Part shown: positions 8,558-17,250 of the stretch, piece by piece
How positions within the stretch are numbered: the first letter of the stretch is position 1
Layout: every line of letters begins with the position of its first letter
NCBI GenBank assembly: GCA_028688475.1
Contig: JAQTYB010000015.1
Location: 1-33,541 of the forward strand
Direction: 5' to 3'
Length of the DNA stretch: 33,541 nt
DNA from: Elusimicrobiales bacterium
GTDB lineage: Bacteria; Elusimicrobiota; Elusimicrobia; Elusimicrobiales; Elusimicrobiaceae
The notes under the pieces: generated by a model
What the model was told of the DNA's origin: nothing
Database searches by the model: none
The model's input: only the letters and a program-made list of their open reading frames with translations
Translations under genes and position numbers: made by a program

Positions 8558-10197
8558 CTCACCGCCTTTTCGAAATAAGGATTAGCAAGATACGGCAGCT
8601 TGTCCGGCTGCGACTCAGTTTTTTTCAGCTCCGCCTCCTGCAATATGACGGCGGGGGCCGCGATTGAAAAAGCGGCGGCGTTAAAATCGTAGTTGTAAAC
8701 ATGCGCCTTGTCGCCGGCAAAAGCGATGTCGCGCAGCGCGCGGAGAGTGAACTCGGCGAACTGCGCGCCGTGGACCGGCTCCTCGCGCCCGTCTTTCACA
8801 TACACTTTCCAGGCCGTGAACGTGCCGTAAAAATCCGGCACGTTCCTCAGTATTATGCCATAATCCAGTTCCAGCTCCCCGCACATCGCCAGCAGCTTGC
8901 GCTTCAACTGCGCCTCCGGCAGGGCGTTGGAAGCGGATACCAGCAGATTGCCCGGTGTGCCCTCGGGAAATACATAGTAGCCTCTGCCGTGCCCGTTTGA
9001 TTGAGCGCGCTCTTTCACCGGCGCGCGGCTCATCAGCAAATCAACCAGCTTGCCTTTCCTGACAAGTTCCACTCTCCGCGCGCGCACGCCCTCGTCGTCA
9101 ACTTCATAATGGCCGGCAAGGTCCGCGCCGGCGTATTGTTCAAGCGAGGGGTCGTCAACAACGCTTATAAACGGCGCGGCGACGCGCATGCCGAGCTTGC
9201 CGTAAAAATACCCGGTATGCGGGTCAAGCCCGCGCTCGTTCCACCACATGCGCGGGCGCAGCAGGTGGCGGGCCAGCAATGTGTAAAAGAAAGCGCCGGC
9301 GGCCTCGCGCTCTATCAGCACGGGGCCTATGTAAGGCGAAATGATTTCGGACTTGGCCAGCGCGGACATTTCCGCCGCGAATTTCTCCGCTTCGGCGGCA
9401 AAAAAGGCTTCGCCCGGCAGGGCGGCGGTCGAGGCGTAATAAAAGTCGCGGCCCTGCGTTATCTTGTAACCGTCGGGAGCCTGCGTTCCGGCCGCCATGC
9501 TCACGACGGCGGAAAACCCGCCGCCGCGGTAAAGCGCGCCTTCGCTGTTGAGATAGCGGCGCAACCCGTACTCGAATTGCATTGTCACCAGGCTGTCTTC
9601 GATGAGCGGATAATGCCCGAAGACCGCCGATACTCTTCCGGCCAGTTCCGCCGCGGCGGCGCGGTCCGGGAACTGCGGCGGCGCGGTCGAGAGCAAGACC
9701 GCCGGTTCGGCCCGCGAGAAATCGCCGAGATGAGAGGTTATGCTGCGTTTTTCGCGGAAGGCGCGCTTCTGGTCCAGTTTTTCGACGGCGGCCTTGTAGG
9801 CGCGGTCCGTGAGCTGCCAGAGGTTGTGGCGGATATTGTCGTACGCGCAGTCCTGCGCGCCCACCTCTGTCTCCGGCTTGCCGCCGACGGCGCCGTAGAA
9901 ATTGGAGTTGTCGAACGCGGGACTGCCTACCCGCAGCCCGCCGGACATCTCCAGCCCGCAGCCTGATTGATTTTTAATCACCGCGCCCAGGCTGGCGGTT
10001 ATCTCAAGCAGCCTGACGGAGCGGGCGTCATAGGACAGGAAATAGGGCGCCGGAAAATTTTCCATGCGCAGCCCGGCGCGGTTGCGGGAAAGCTCGTCGC
10101 GCATCGCCAGCAGGCAGGAGTCATCGCCCGGCAGGTCAAGCGCCGCCGCGGGCGCGCAAAAAGCCGCCAGAACCGCCAGAGAAACAAGCCGCCTCAT
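8554..10197 (-). CDS. Exported TldE/PmbA-like protein lacking the metal site
   Basis: This 547-residue protein is a paralogue of the next upstream gene product and belongs to the TldD/PmbA family. A Sec-type signal (MRRLVSLAVLAAFCAPAAA) precedes a mature start near residue 20, so export is expected, whereas E. coli TldD/TldE are cytoplasmic. Where the upstream protein has FFHEIFGH, this one reads FFYTLLARH (from residue 303), so the HExxxH zinc motif is lost. The C-terminal Cys ligand is also missing; the matching segment reads NYDFNAAAFSIAAPAVIL. It is therefore best seen as the non-catalytic partner in a heterodimer, as TldE is to TldD. The gene overlaps both neighbours by ATGA. A role in processing a peptide or secreted protein is possible but unproven. 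Confidence 0.85.
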   Translation of the reverse strand: MRRLVSLAVLAAFCAPAAALDLPGDDSCLLAMRDELSRNRAGLRMENFPAPYFLSYDARSVRLLEITASLGAVIKNQSGCGLEMSGGLRVGSPAFDNSNFYGAVGGKPETEVGAQDCAYDNIRHNLWQLTDRAYKAAVEKLDQKRAFREKRSITSHLGDFSRAEPAVLLSTAPPQFPDRAAAAELAGRVSAVFGHYPLIEDSLVTMQFEYGLRRYLNSEGALYRGGGFSAVVSMAAGTQAPDGYKITQGRDFYYASTAALPGEAFFAAEAEKFAAEMSALAKSEIISPYIGPVLIEREAAGAFFYTLLARHLLRPRMWWNERGLDPHTGYFYGKLGMRVAAPFISVVDDPSLEQYAGADLAGHYEVDDEGVRARRVELVRKGKLVDLLMSRAPVKERAQSNGHGRGYYVFPEGTPGNLLVSASNALPEAQLKRKLLAMCGELELDYGIILRNVPDFYGTFTAWKVYVKDGREEPVHGAQFAEFTLRALRDIAFAGDKAHVYNYDFNAAAFSIAAPAVILQEAELKKTESQPDKLPYLANPYFEKAVR

Positions 10198-11903
10198 TGT
10201 TTGTCCTCCTGCGGCCCGGCGGCGGGCGGCGGCAGCACCGGCGGGCGCTCCTGCTCCTTGAACACCTTCTGCACCTCGATTTCGGAAACCAGTATGCTGG
10301 GCGAGACCGCGCTTACCGGCACCCAGCCCGATTCCGCGCCGCAGGTGCCGTTGAAAATATCAGGGTCGTCTCCGGCGGCGGTTATTCCGGCGAAGCTGGT
10401 CAGCGGCGTGCCGATGATATCCACGCCGCGCACCACCTCGTCGGGCCTGCCGTCGGGATAGACGCGGTGCACCAAAAGCGGCAGCACCTTAAACGCCTGC
10501 GGCTCGTAGCGCCCGGTGTTGGTGAAGCCGCCCGCTATATCGTCGAATATCAGACCATAAGGCTTGCCCTGGCGCCTGATTTCGGCCAGCAGCATCTCCC
10601 GCAGCCGGGCGTAAGGCACCGTATTTTCCGCGGTCACGATGGTGTTGGCCATGCGCGACATCGGCGCAAATCCCGGCGAGCCGCGTCCGTGGCCGTTGGA
10701 GCGGGGGAAGCCCTTTACGGGGGAGCGGCTCATCAGGAAGCCTTTGAGCACTCCCTTTTCCACCAGAGGGGCGCGCTGCGCGCGCACGCCCTCGTCGTCG
10801 AATTTGTAATAGCCGCGCAGCGCGATGCCGTTGAAGCGCTCCAGCGTCGGGTCGTCGGCCACGCTGATGACGGGGGACAGTATCCGCTCGCCGACCTTGC
10901 CGGCGAAGGTCTGGCCGCCGCTTTCGTCCTTCTGGCGCGCGCCCTCGACGCGATGGCCGAAAATCTCGTGGAAAAACACGCCGCTGGCCCGGTTTCTGAG
11001 TATGGCGGGGCCGGAGTACGGCTCCGCGAGGGGAGCGTCCTTTAACGCCCGGAGCTCGGCTATGGAACGGGCGATATCGGCGAGAATCGCGTCGTCCCCC
11101 GGCAGTTCGTCCGGCGTCCGCCCGTGGTAGGAATTGGCACGCTCCAAATCCATCCCATCGGAAGTGCGGGTTGACAACTGGTAGCTGAGCGTGGCATGAG
11201 CACGTCCCGTTCGTATCCGGGAGCCCTCGCTGCTGGCAAAATACATGTTTTCCGCCGCGACGCTCATGTTGACCCGCGAACTGAAAATGAAGGATTCGCC
11301 GCGGAATTCGAGCGAGTATTTTTTCAGCCTTTCCAGCCACGCGGACCGGTCCGTTTTCGGAAAAGCGGTTTCCTCGTAAAACACCGCCGCGGGTTCGCCG
11401 GCGGAGAAGTCGGGGGATTTGTCCGTCTCCTCGGCGGTGACGGCGCGGTTGGCTCTCACCTTCGTGAATTTTTCCAGAGCCTGTTTGAACTCGGAATCGG
11501 TCTGGCGCCAAAGCGCAGCGCGCAGCGCGCCCTCGTCGTCGTCGGCGGGAGCGAGAACGGCGCGGTCGGCGTCAATAGCAATATCCCGCAGCAGTGACTG
11601 GCCTTTAACCTGATGGAAATTATCGAGCTCCGGCGAACCCACCCTGGCCTGCACATCCATATAGCGCAGGCGGTTGCGCCGGTCGTCTATGATGCCGCCG
11701 ACCTCGGCGGCGGCGGTCCAGAGGTCGCTGTCGGTTATTTCGTAAGAGAGAAAATAAAGCGGCGCTTTCTCCGCGTGGCGCAGCCGTTCGACGGAGCGGC
11801 GCAATTCCTTGTCCATGGCGGAGAGCACTTTATCGCCGTTCAACCCGCCTGCGAACGCGGGCGGGGAGAATAACAGAAGCAGAACCGCAAACGCAAAGTT
11901 CAT
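10194..11903 (-). CDS. Exported TldD-like zinc metalloprotease
   Basis: This 569-residue TldD-family protein begins with a signal peptide (MNFAFAVLLLLFSPPAFA, cleavage near residue 18-19). The HExxxH motif is intact: His312, Glu313 and His317 in FFHEIFGH. The third ligand of TldD, a C-terminal Cys, is also visible (about residue 521, NGTCGAESGWVPVSAVSPSILV, close to the MCGKDGQSVPV region of E. coli TldD). It should be an active peptidase outside the cytoplasm, working with the downstream paralogue. The C-terminus is Pro-rich. It starts 10 bases after the FAD gene of hydroxylase set B. Cytoplasmic TldD/TldE trim leader peptides such as that of microcin B17; the target here is unknown, and no peptide-precursor gene was seen nearby. 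Confidence 0.88.
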   Translation of the reverse strand: MNFAFAVLLLLFSPPAFAGGLNGDKVLSAMDKELRRSVERLRHAEKAPLYFLSYEITDSDLWTAAAEVGGIIDDRRNRLRYMDVQARVGSPELDNFHQVKGQSLLRDIAIDADRAVLAPADDDEGALRAALWRQTDSEFKQALEKFTKVRANRAVTAEETDKSPDFSAGEPAAVFYEETAFPKTDRSAWLERLKKYSLEFRGESFIFSSRVNMSVAAENMYFASSEGSRIRTGRAHATLSYQLSTRTSDGMDLERANSYHGRTPDELPGDDAILADIARSIAELRALKDAPLAEPYSGPAILRNRASGVFFHEIFGHRVEGARQKDESGGQTFAGKVGERILSPVISVADDPTLERFNGIALRGYYKFDDEGVRAQRAPLVEKGVLKGFLMSRSPVKGFPRSNGHGRGSPGFAPMSRMANTIVTAENTVPYARLREMLLAEIRRQGKPYGLIFDDIAGGFTNTGRYEPQAFKVLPLLVHRVYPDGRPDEVVRGVDIIGTPLTSFAGITAAGDDPDIFNGTCGAESGWVPVSAVSPSILVSEIEVQKVFKEQERPPVLPPPAAGPQEDKQ

Positions 11904-11913
11904 AGACGCCTCA

Positions 11914-12768
11914 TCAGGATGTTTTCAGCAAAACCGCTTCGAGCGCGCGTTTTGAAATCACGCGCGCCATGTCCCGCCGGTAGGCGGCGGTGGAGCGGAC
12001 GTCGTCTATCGGCGAAACCGCCTCGGCGCACAGCCGCGCCGCGTCCGCTATGGCGGCGGCGCCGGGACGCAAACCCAGCAGCAGCTTTTCCGCCGATTCA
12101 GGCCGCACGATTTTCGGGCCCACGGCGCCCAACCTTATGGAGAGCGAACACACCACCCCGTTCCTCAGTTCCGCGGCCACGGCAGCGGAAACTTTCGAGA
12201 TGGCGAACGATTCCCGCGCGCCGAGTTTGATGAAAACGCCGCGATGGGCGCGCCTGGGAAATTCAAAAGCCAGAATCAAATCGTCGGGGCTAAGCGCGGT
12301 ATGCTTGGGACCGAGAAAAAGCGATTCCGCCGCGACGCGCCGGATTTTGCCGGCACGGCTTATGACCGCCGCGGCCTGCTCCGCGCAGAGCGCGCAGGCG
12401 GCGTCCGCCGAAGGCGAGGCGTTGGCGCAGTTGCCGCCCAATGTCGCCATGTTGCGCAGCGGCGGGCTGGCGAAATGCCGGCAGGCCTGCGCCAATGCGG
12501 GCAGCCATTTGCGCACCGCCGGGCTGGAACAGACGGCGGCGGCGGTTTCCGCCGCGCCTATGCGGATTTTATCCCTGCCTTCGGTTATGCCTTTAAGTTC
12601 TTTGAGGCCGCTTATGTCAATCCAGACGCGATGCGCGTTTTTGCCGTGGCGCGCGTTTATGACCAAATCCGTGCCGCCAGCCAGGAATTTGAAGCCGCCT
12701 TTGGCGGCGCGCGCGGCGGCCCACACCCCTGAAAGCTTTTTCGGCTGCACGACGGTTACGGGAATCAT
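11914..12768 (-). CDS. Molybdenum hydroxylase set B, FAD-binding subunit
   Basis: This 284-residue FAD subunit of the xanthine dehydrogenase/CO dehydrogenase medium-chain family has canonical FAD loops: LAGGTDLVIN (residues 29-38) and NMATLGGNCANASPSAD (about residues 106-122). The C-terminal half (SLSIRLGAVGPKIVRPE onward) matches the family's C-terminal domain. The start codon overlaps the stop of the 2Fe-2S gene as ATGA. Compared with the set A paralogue it keeps the standard motifs, so set B looks like the conventional enzyme. Electrons would be passed to NAD+ or another soluble acceptor; I see no way to decide which. Confidence 0.93.
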   Translation of the reverse strand: MIPVTVVQPKKLSGVWAAARAAKGGFKFLAGGTDLVINARHGKNAHRVWIDISGLKELKGITEGRDKIRIGAAETAAAVCSSPAVRKWLPALAQACRHFASPPLRNMATLGGNCANASPSADAACALCAEQAAAVISRAGKIRRVAAESLFLGPKHTALSPDDLILAFEFPRRAHRGVFIKLGARESFAISKVSAAVAAELRNGVVCSLSIRLGAVGPKIVRPESAEKLLLGLRPGAAAIADAARLCAEAVSPIDDVRSTAAYRRDMARVISKRALEAVLLKTS

Positions 12769-13262
12769 TTCCCGCCCCGCCCGCGCAGCAGTCCGGCGGC
12801 TTTTTCCACCGCGCTGAAAATCATCTCGTAGCCCGTGCAGCGGCAGATGTTGCCGCTAAGCGCTTGCTTTATTTCAGCGCGCGAGGGCGCGGGATTGGCG
12901 AGCAACAGCGCGTACGCCGACATTATCATGCCCGGCGTGCAGAACCCGCACTGCACCGCGCCTTCGTCGGCGAAAGCCTGCACAAGCGGATGAGGGTCGC
13001 CGTTTTTGCCTTTGAGTCCCTCTATGGTAATCACTTTTTTGCCGTTGGCCTGAACCGCCATATAAAGGCAGGAGTTGACGGCTTTGCCGTCCACGACGAC
13101 GACGCACGCGCCGCATTCGCCCTGATTGCAGCCCGTCTTGGTGCCGGTGAGATGCAGTTCGCCGCGCAGGAAATCAGAAAGGGTAAGCCCGCTGTCTATC
13201 GCGCGCGACACTTTGACGCCGTTGACGACGCATTTCAGCATCGGGGCGGCTGTTTTTTTCAT
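12765..13262 (-). CDS. Molybdenum hydroxylase set B, 2x[2Fe-2S] subunit
   Basis: This 165-residue iron-sulfur subunit has all eight cysteine ligands: Cys45/50/53 in CNQGECGAC with Cys65, then Cys105/108 in CGFCTPGM and Cys140/142 in CRCTGY. The length is normal for the family. Its ATG overlaps the stop of the set B molybdenum subunit (ATGA), and its own stop overlaps the FAD gene. It carries electrons from the molybdenum centre to FAD inside the cytoplasmic enzyme. Confidence 0.96.
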   Translation of the reverse strand: MKKTAAPMLKCVVNGVKVSRAIDSGLTLSDFLRGELHLTGTKTGCNQGECGACVVVVDGKAVNSCLYMAVQANGKKVITIEGLKGKNGDPHPLVQAFADEGAVQCGFCTPGMIMSAYALLLANPAPSRAEIKQALSGNICRCTGYEMIFSAVEKAAGLLRGRGGK

Positions 13263-15544
13263 GCTTTATCCTTCAACCTTCCCCACACTTTTTCCGGCAT
13301 GAGGGGAAGCCCCGGCACGCGCGCGCCGCAGGCGTCTTTCACCGCGTTGGCGATTGCGGGGGCGGGACCTATCAGCGGCGTCTCGCCGAAACCTTTGGCG
13401 GCGTAGGGGCCGTCCTCGTAAGGGCGCTCTATCGTCGAGCAGTCGAATTCCGGCGTTTCCATTGAAGACGGCAGGACGTAATCGGACATGTTGGGGTTGA
13501 GCAGCGCGCCGTCTTTATAAACCAGGTTTTCCGACAGGGCGTAGCCGATTCCCTGAAGCGCGCCGCCGTGCATCTGGCCGAGAGCGAGCCGGGGATTGAC
13601 CGCCCTGCCCAAATCGTGTGCGGCGTAAAGCTTTTCGACGCGGACCGCGCCGGTTTCGGTATCCACCGCCACTTCCGCCACGTTTGCGGAGTAAGCATAG
13701 GTCACATAGGCGTCGCCCTGCCCGTTCTCCGGCAAAAACGATGTTTTCGGCGCCGCATACCAGCCATGTTCCGCCATTTTAAGCCGCTGCGCCCAGCATT
13801 CTTTCACCGCTTCACTGAAGCTGACAGTTTTTCCGCCGGCGCGGAATTCGCCGCCGGAAGCTTCCATTGCTCCCTCCGGAGCGCCTTTGGCGGAAAGCAG
13901 TTCGCGCGCCGCCTTGAAGATGCGCCCGCGCAGCGGCTTGCAGGCGTCAATGACGGCGTTGCCGGACATCAGCGTGGTCCTGCTGGCGACGGTGGGGCCG
14001 GAATCGGGGACGCGGCTGGTGTCAACTTCCGTCATGCGCACGCCGTCATAGGGGCAATTGAGCGTCTCGGCGGCGATTTGGGAAAGCACGGTTTGCGCGC
14101 CCTGCCCCATCTCGGTGTTGCCGACGGCGGCGTAGACCGAGCCGTCCTTGCTGACTGAGACGTGCGCGCCCGCCCTGTCGAGATATTTTCCGCCCGCGCC
14201 GAGGCCGACGCCGTAATAATTGGCGGACACGCCGAGGCCTTTTTTGACCGCGCCTTCTCCGGCGAGCCTGCCGCGCCTTTTGGCCCAGCCGGATTTTTCG
14301 CGCACGGACACCAGCGCCTCCTCCAGCCCGCAGGAGCCGGTTATGACCTGGCCCGTGATGGTCTTGTCGCCGGGGCGGAGTATGTTTTTGAGGCGCAGTT
14401 CCAGCGGGTCCATGCCGAGCTTTTCGGCGAGTTTGTCGAGCAGCGATTCGTTGGCGAAACAGATTTGCGGCTGGCCGAAGCCGCGGTACGCGCCGCAGGG
14501 CGCTTTGTTGGTGGCGGCGGCGAAGGATTCAACGCTCACATTCTCGATTTTGTACGGCCCGGCGGCGTGCACCGTGCCGCGCCAGAGGACTATCGGGGAA
14601 AGCGTGGCGTACGCCCCGCCGTCGAGCACGTATTTCGCTTTGCAGGCGGTAATCGCGCCGTCTTTTCTGGCGGCGTAGACCATGCGGGTCCATGAAGGGT
14701 GGCGCCTGCTCATCGAAATAAAGTCTTCGTCCCGTTCGTAAACCAGTTTCACCGGACGGCCCGACTTGCGCGCCGCTATCGCGGCGTGGGCGGCCACCAG
14801 CGCGGGCACGTCTTCCTTTCCGCCGAAACCGCCGCCCGTGACGCGCTGGACTATGCGCACCTTGTTGTGGGTGATGTTGAGCGCCTGAGCGACGGCGTCA
14901 TGCGCGTAATACGGGCATTGCAGCGAGCCGTACACCGTCATCGCGCCGCCGGCTTCGGGGAAAGCTATCGCCCCCTGCGTTTCCAGATAGACATGCACCT
15001 GGTAATTGGTGGTGAAGACGCCCTCCACCACGGCGTCCGCCGAGCGGATGGCTTCCTCCACGTCGCCGCGCTTAATCACATAGCTGGAAAAAACATTGTT
15101 GCCGCCGTAAATTTTAGGGGCGGATTTTTCGAGCGCGGCGAGCGGGTCCTCCACAAACGGCAGTTCCGCGCACAGAACCTTAACCTTCGCCGCCGCCTCG
15201 CGCGCGGCGAGCCGTGTTTCCGCAAGGACGAGCGCCAGCGTTTCGCCCTGAAAGCGGCTTTCGGTTTCCGGGAAAAACGGGCAGTCCTCTTTCACCACGG
15301 GCCAGATGTTCTTGCCGGGAATGTCGGCGGCGGAGACCAGCATGACAAAGCCGGCGACTTTTTCCGCGGCGCGGGCATCGAACCCTTTTATGCGGATATG
15401 CGGACGCGGGCTGCGCACCGCCGCCGCGTGCAGCATCCCTCCGTAGGAATAATCGTCAATATATAACGCCTCGCCGGAAGCTTTGGCCAGAGCGTCCTTG
15501 CGGGTTACGCTTTTTCCCACGCAAAAAAGGGGGTTATCGGACAT
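13259..15544 (-). CDS. Molybdenum hydroxylase set B, Mo-cofactor subunit (xanthine dehydrogenase family)
   Basis: This 761-residue catalytic subunit shows VTGGGFGGKED, the cofactor loop GAYRGFGQPQ, GNTEMGQGAQT, and a C-terminal KGFGETPLIGPAPAIANAV whose Glu721 matches the catalytic Glu that activates the substrate. GFGQPQ is closer to the GFGGPQ of true xanthine dehydrogenases than the GYGATQ of set A, so the two enzymes probably have different substrates. The gene follows xdhC by 3 bases, which fits sulfuration and insertion of the cofactor by XdhC. A purine such as hypoxanthine or xanthine is a reasonable guess, but aldehydes or other N-heterocycles are equally allowed by the motifs. Confidence 0.93.
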   Translation of the reverse strand: MSDNPLFCVGKSVTRKDALAKASGEALYIDDYSYGGMLHAAAVRSPRPHIRIKGFDARAAEKVAGFVMLVSAADIPGKNIWPVVKEDCPFFPETESRFQGETLALVLAETRLAAREAAAKVKVLCAELPFVEDPLAALEKSAPKIYGGNNVFSSYVIKRGDVEEAIRSADAVVEGVFTTNYQVHVYLETQGAIAFPEAGGAMTVYGSLQCPYYAHDAVAQALNITHNKVRIVQRVTGGGFGGKEDVPALVAAHAAIAARKSGRPVKLVYERDEDFISMSRRHPSWTRMVYAARKDGAITACKAKYVLDGGAYATLSPIVLWRGTVHAAGPYKIENVSVESFAAATNKAPCGAYRGFGQPQICFANESLLDKLAEKLGMDPLELRLKNILRPGDKTITGQVITGSCGLEEALVSVREKSGWAKRRGRLAGEGAVKKGLGVSANYYGVGLGAGGKYLDRAGAHVSVSKDGSVYAAVGNTEMGQGAQTVLSQIAAETLNCPYDGVRMTEVDTSRVPDSGPTVASRTTLMSGNAVIDACKPLRGRIFKAARELLSAKGAPEGAMEASGGEFRAGGKTVSFSEAVKECWAQRLKMAEHGWYAAPKTSFLPENGQGDAYVTYAYSANVAEVAVDTETGAVRVEKLYAAHDLGRAVNPRLALGQMHGGALQGIGYALSENLVYKDGALLNPNMSDYVLPSSMETPEFDCSTIERPYEDGPYAAKGFGETPLIGPAPAIANAVKDACGARVPGLPLMPEKVWGRLKDKA

Positions 15545-15547
15545 TTT

Positions 15548-16360
15548 TCAGTTCCGTTTCCTCGCCGCCTCGCGCATGTGGCCGCCGGACCTTGAATTGG
15601 CGACTTTCAGTATCTCGGACAACACGGATATCGCTATTTCACCGGGGGTTTTGCCGCCTATATCAAGCCCTATCGGCGCGTAAACGCGGCTGTCGGTTTC
15701 CGGGTGCAGGCCTTTTTTGTTGAGCGACTTGTAAACTACCGGCAATTTGCTTGCGGAGCCTATCATGCCGATATAGGCGGCCTCCGTTTTGACGGCGCGG
15801 GCAAGGCATTCGCCGTCCAGCGAGTGGCCCCGGGTCACTATCACAATATAGGTTTTGGAGTCAACGGTATCGCGGCTGATGGCCTTGGCGGGCCGCTTAA
15901 GATGAATGGCGGAGGCTGTGGGGAACCGTTCGCGGTTGGCGAATTCGGCCCTGTCGTCGGCGACGGCGCAGGGCAGCCCGGCGCAATACGCCGCCTCGGC
16001 TATTTTAAGCCCGACGTGGCCCGCCCCCAGAATAAGCAGCTTTGCCGGAGCGGAGAAAACCTCTATGAAAACCTCGGTGCGTCCGGCGCAGACCATGCCG
16101 ATGCCAGAGAGCGTCAAATCGTAAACCGCGCGGCGGTTTTTGCCGTCTTTAAGCGCAGCGAGGGAATCTTTTATGGTTAAAGCCTCAAGCTTGCCGCCGC
16201 CGACGGTGCCGGCGGAGGAACCGTCGGCGAACACCAGCATGTTGGCGCCGCTGTCGCGCGGCGTGGAACCGCCTGTCGAGATGACCGTGGCGAGCGCGGC
16301 CTCGCGCCCCGCCTCCAGCGCCTCGTCGAGCAGTTTGAACACCCGCGCGGGCTCTATCAT
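15548..16360 (-). CDS. xdhC: XdhC/CoxI-family molybdenum cofactor sulfuration/insertion factor
   Basis: XdhC binds the molybdenum cofactor, promotes its sulfuration and hands it to the hydroxylase. The 270-residue protein has an N-terminal XdhC/CoxI domain (VISTGGSTPRDSGANMLV and GTVGGGKLE at about residues 27-58, then GIGMVCAGRTEVFIEVF) and a C-terminal Rossmann domain (LILGAGHVGLKIAEAA) ending in the signature PIGLDIGGKTPGEIAISVL. It lies between mocA (ATGA overlap) and the set B molybdenum subunit. The usual GMxCGG motif reads GMVCAG, a small departure. Its length and plan are normal. Confidence 0.94.
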   Translation of the reverse strand: MIEPARVFKLLDEALEAGREAALATVISTGGSTPRDSGANMLVFADGSSAGTVGGGKLEALTIKDSLAALKDGKNRRAVYDLTLSGIGMVCAGRTEVFIEVFSAPAKLLILGAGHVGLKIAEAAYCAGLPCAVADDRAEFANRERFPTASAIHLKRPAKAISRDTVDSKTYIVIVTRGHSLDGECLARAVKTEAAYIGMIGSASKLPVVYKSLNKKGLHPETDSRVYAPIGLDIGGKTPGEIAISVLSEILKVANSRSGGHMREAARKRN

Positions 16361-16944
16361 TTTTCAGCGCCCGTAAGCGCCTTGTATTGCTCCGGCGTGT
16401 CCACATCCATGATGACGGATTCTTCGTTCACGTCAACATCCAGCACTTTGGCATCTTCGTGGTGTATGACCCAGTGCAACCCTTTGTCCGACGGGGCCCG
16501 CTGGCACAGCGGCCAGACGGAGGCGTCGAGTATCAGCGGATGTCCACGCTTGCCCTTGTAGCGCGGCAGCACCACCGCGCCGGGGTTTTTCTGCCAGACG
16601 TCTATGAGGTCTTTGTAAACCGAATCGTTGACCATGGGCTGGTCCACCAGCGCCATCACGGCGGCTTTGGCGTAGCCGGGCATGTTGGAAAGCGCTATTT
16701 TGAGCGAGGAAATCTGGCCTTCGGCGGGGTTGGGATTGACCACCACGCGCTCGCAGTTGCCGGGCCAGTTCTTTTGAATTTCCTCTGCGTGGCGGCCCAG
16801 CACGATGGTGATGTCGTAAATTCCTGCGGCGCGCATGTTGGCGCAAATCGTCTCGACAAAAGTCCTGCCTTTATAGTCCAGCAGCGCCTTGGGACTGCCC
16901 ATCCTGCTCGAATCGCCCGCCGCGAGAATAATACCGCATATCAT
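16357..16944 (-). CDS. mocA: Molybdenum cofactor cytidylyltransferase MocA-like nucleotidyltransferase
   Basis: This 195-residue nucleotidyltransferase would convert molybdopterin to the cytosine dinucleotide form used by bacterial xanthine dehydrogenase-family enzymes. The N-terminus carries ILAAGDSSRMGSPKALL (residues 6-22), the GT-A nucleotide-binding loop. LVDQPMV gives the metal-binding Asp. YKGKRGHPLIL matches the GHP segment that separates MocA-like proteins from MobA. GGAG lies six bases before the ATG. It sits 27 bases after the MoaD-like gene and overlaps xdhC. CTP rather than GTP specificity is inferred from family resemblance and context. Confidence 0.9.
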   Translation of the reverse strand: MICGIILAAGDSSRMGSPKALLDYKGRTFVETICANMRAAGIYDITIVLGRHAEEIQKNWPGNCERVVVNPNPAEGQISSLKIALSNMPGYAKAAVMALVDQPMVNDSVYKDLIDVWQKNPGAVVLPRYKGKRGHPLILDASVWPLCQRAPSDKGLHWVIHHEDAKVLDVDVNEESVIMDVDTPEQYKALTGAEK

Positions 16945-16971
16945 AAGTGGCTCCTTTATAGTGGGTGGCGG

Positions 16972-17250
16972 TCAGCCGCCGGACACGGGGGGGAAGATGT
17001 GGAGGATATCGCCCTCCCGCACCTTCGCCTGCCCCAGCTTTCTGTGGTCCAGTATTTCGGAATTGAGGGTAAGCACGAAGTGGTTTTTGACCAGCCCGTT
17101 TTCATCCAGCAAAATCCGCCCGATATCGGGTTTTTTAAGCTCGATAAGCGCGCCCAGCACCTGCGACACATCCTCCCCCTCCAGCGCAGCAACGGGAGTG
17201 TCGAGCCGGTCCTTGAGCGTGGTATAAAGCTTAACGAGAATCCTGGGCAT
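16972..17250 (-). CDS. MoaD/ThiS-family sulfur carrier protein
   Basis: This 92-residue ubiquitin-like protein ends in FPPVSGG. The C-terminal Gly-Gly is the thiocarboxylate-forming end of MoaD and ThiS proteins, and PPVxGG favours MoaD. MoaD supplies the dithiolene sulfur of molybdopterin. As the first gene of the operon containing mocA, xdhC and two hydroxylases, a molybdopterin role is likely; a dedicated sulfur carrier for another pathway is possible. No good ribosome binding site is near the ATG: the only strong one (AGAGGAG) lies 23 bases away, inside a hairpin described in the leader entry. Confidence 0.85.
   Translation of the reverse strand: MPRILVKLYTTLKDRLDTPVAALEGEDVSQVLGALIELKKPDIGRILLDENGLVKNHFVLTLNSEILDHRKLGQAKVREGDILHIFPPVSGG

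Noticed and set aside
4880..15544. CO dehydrogenase (CoxL) identity for either molybdenum subunit
   Set aside because: The AYRCSFR active-site loop of CO dehydrogenase is absent; GAYRGFG/GAYRGYG loops fit the xanthine dehydrogenase side of the family.
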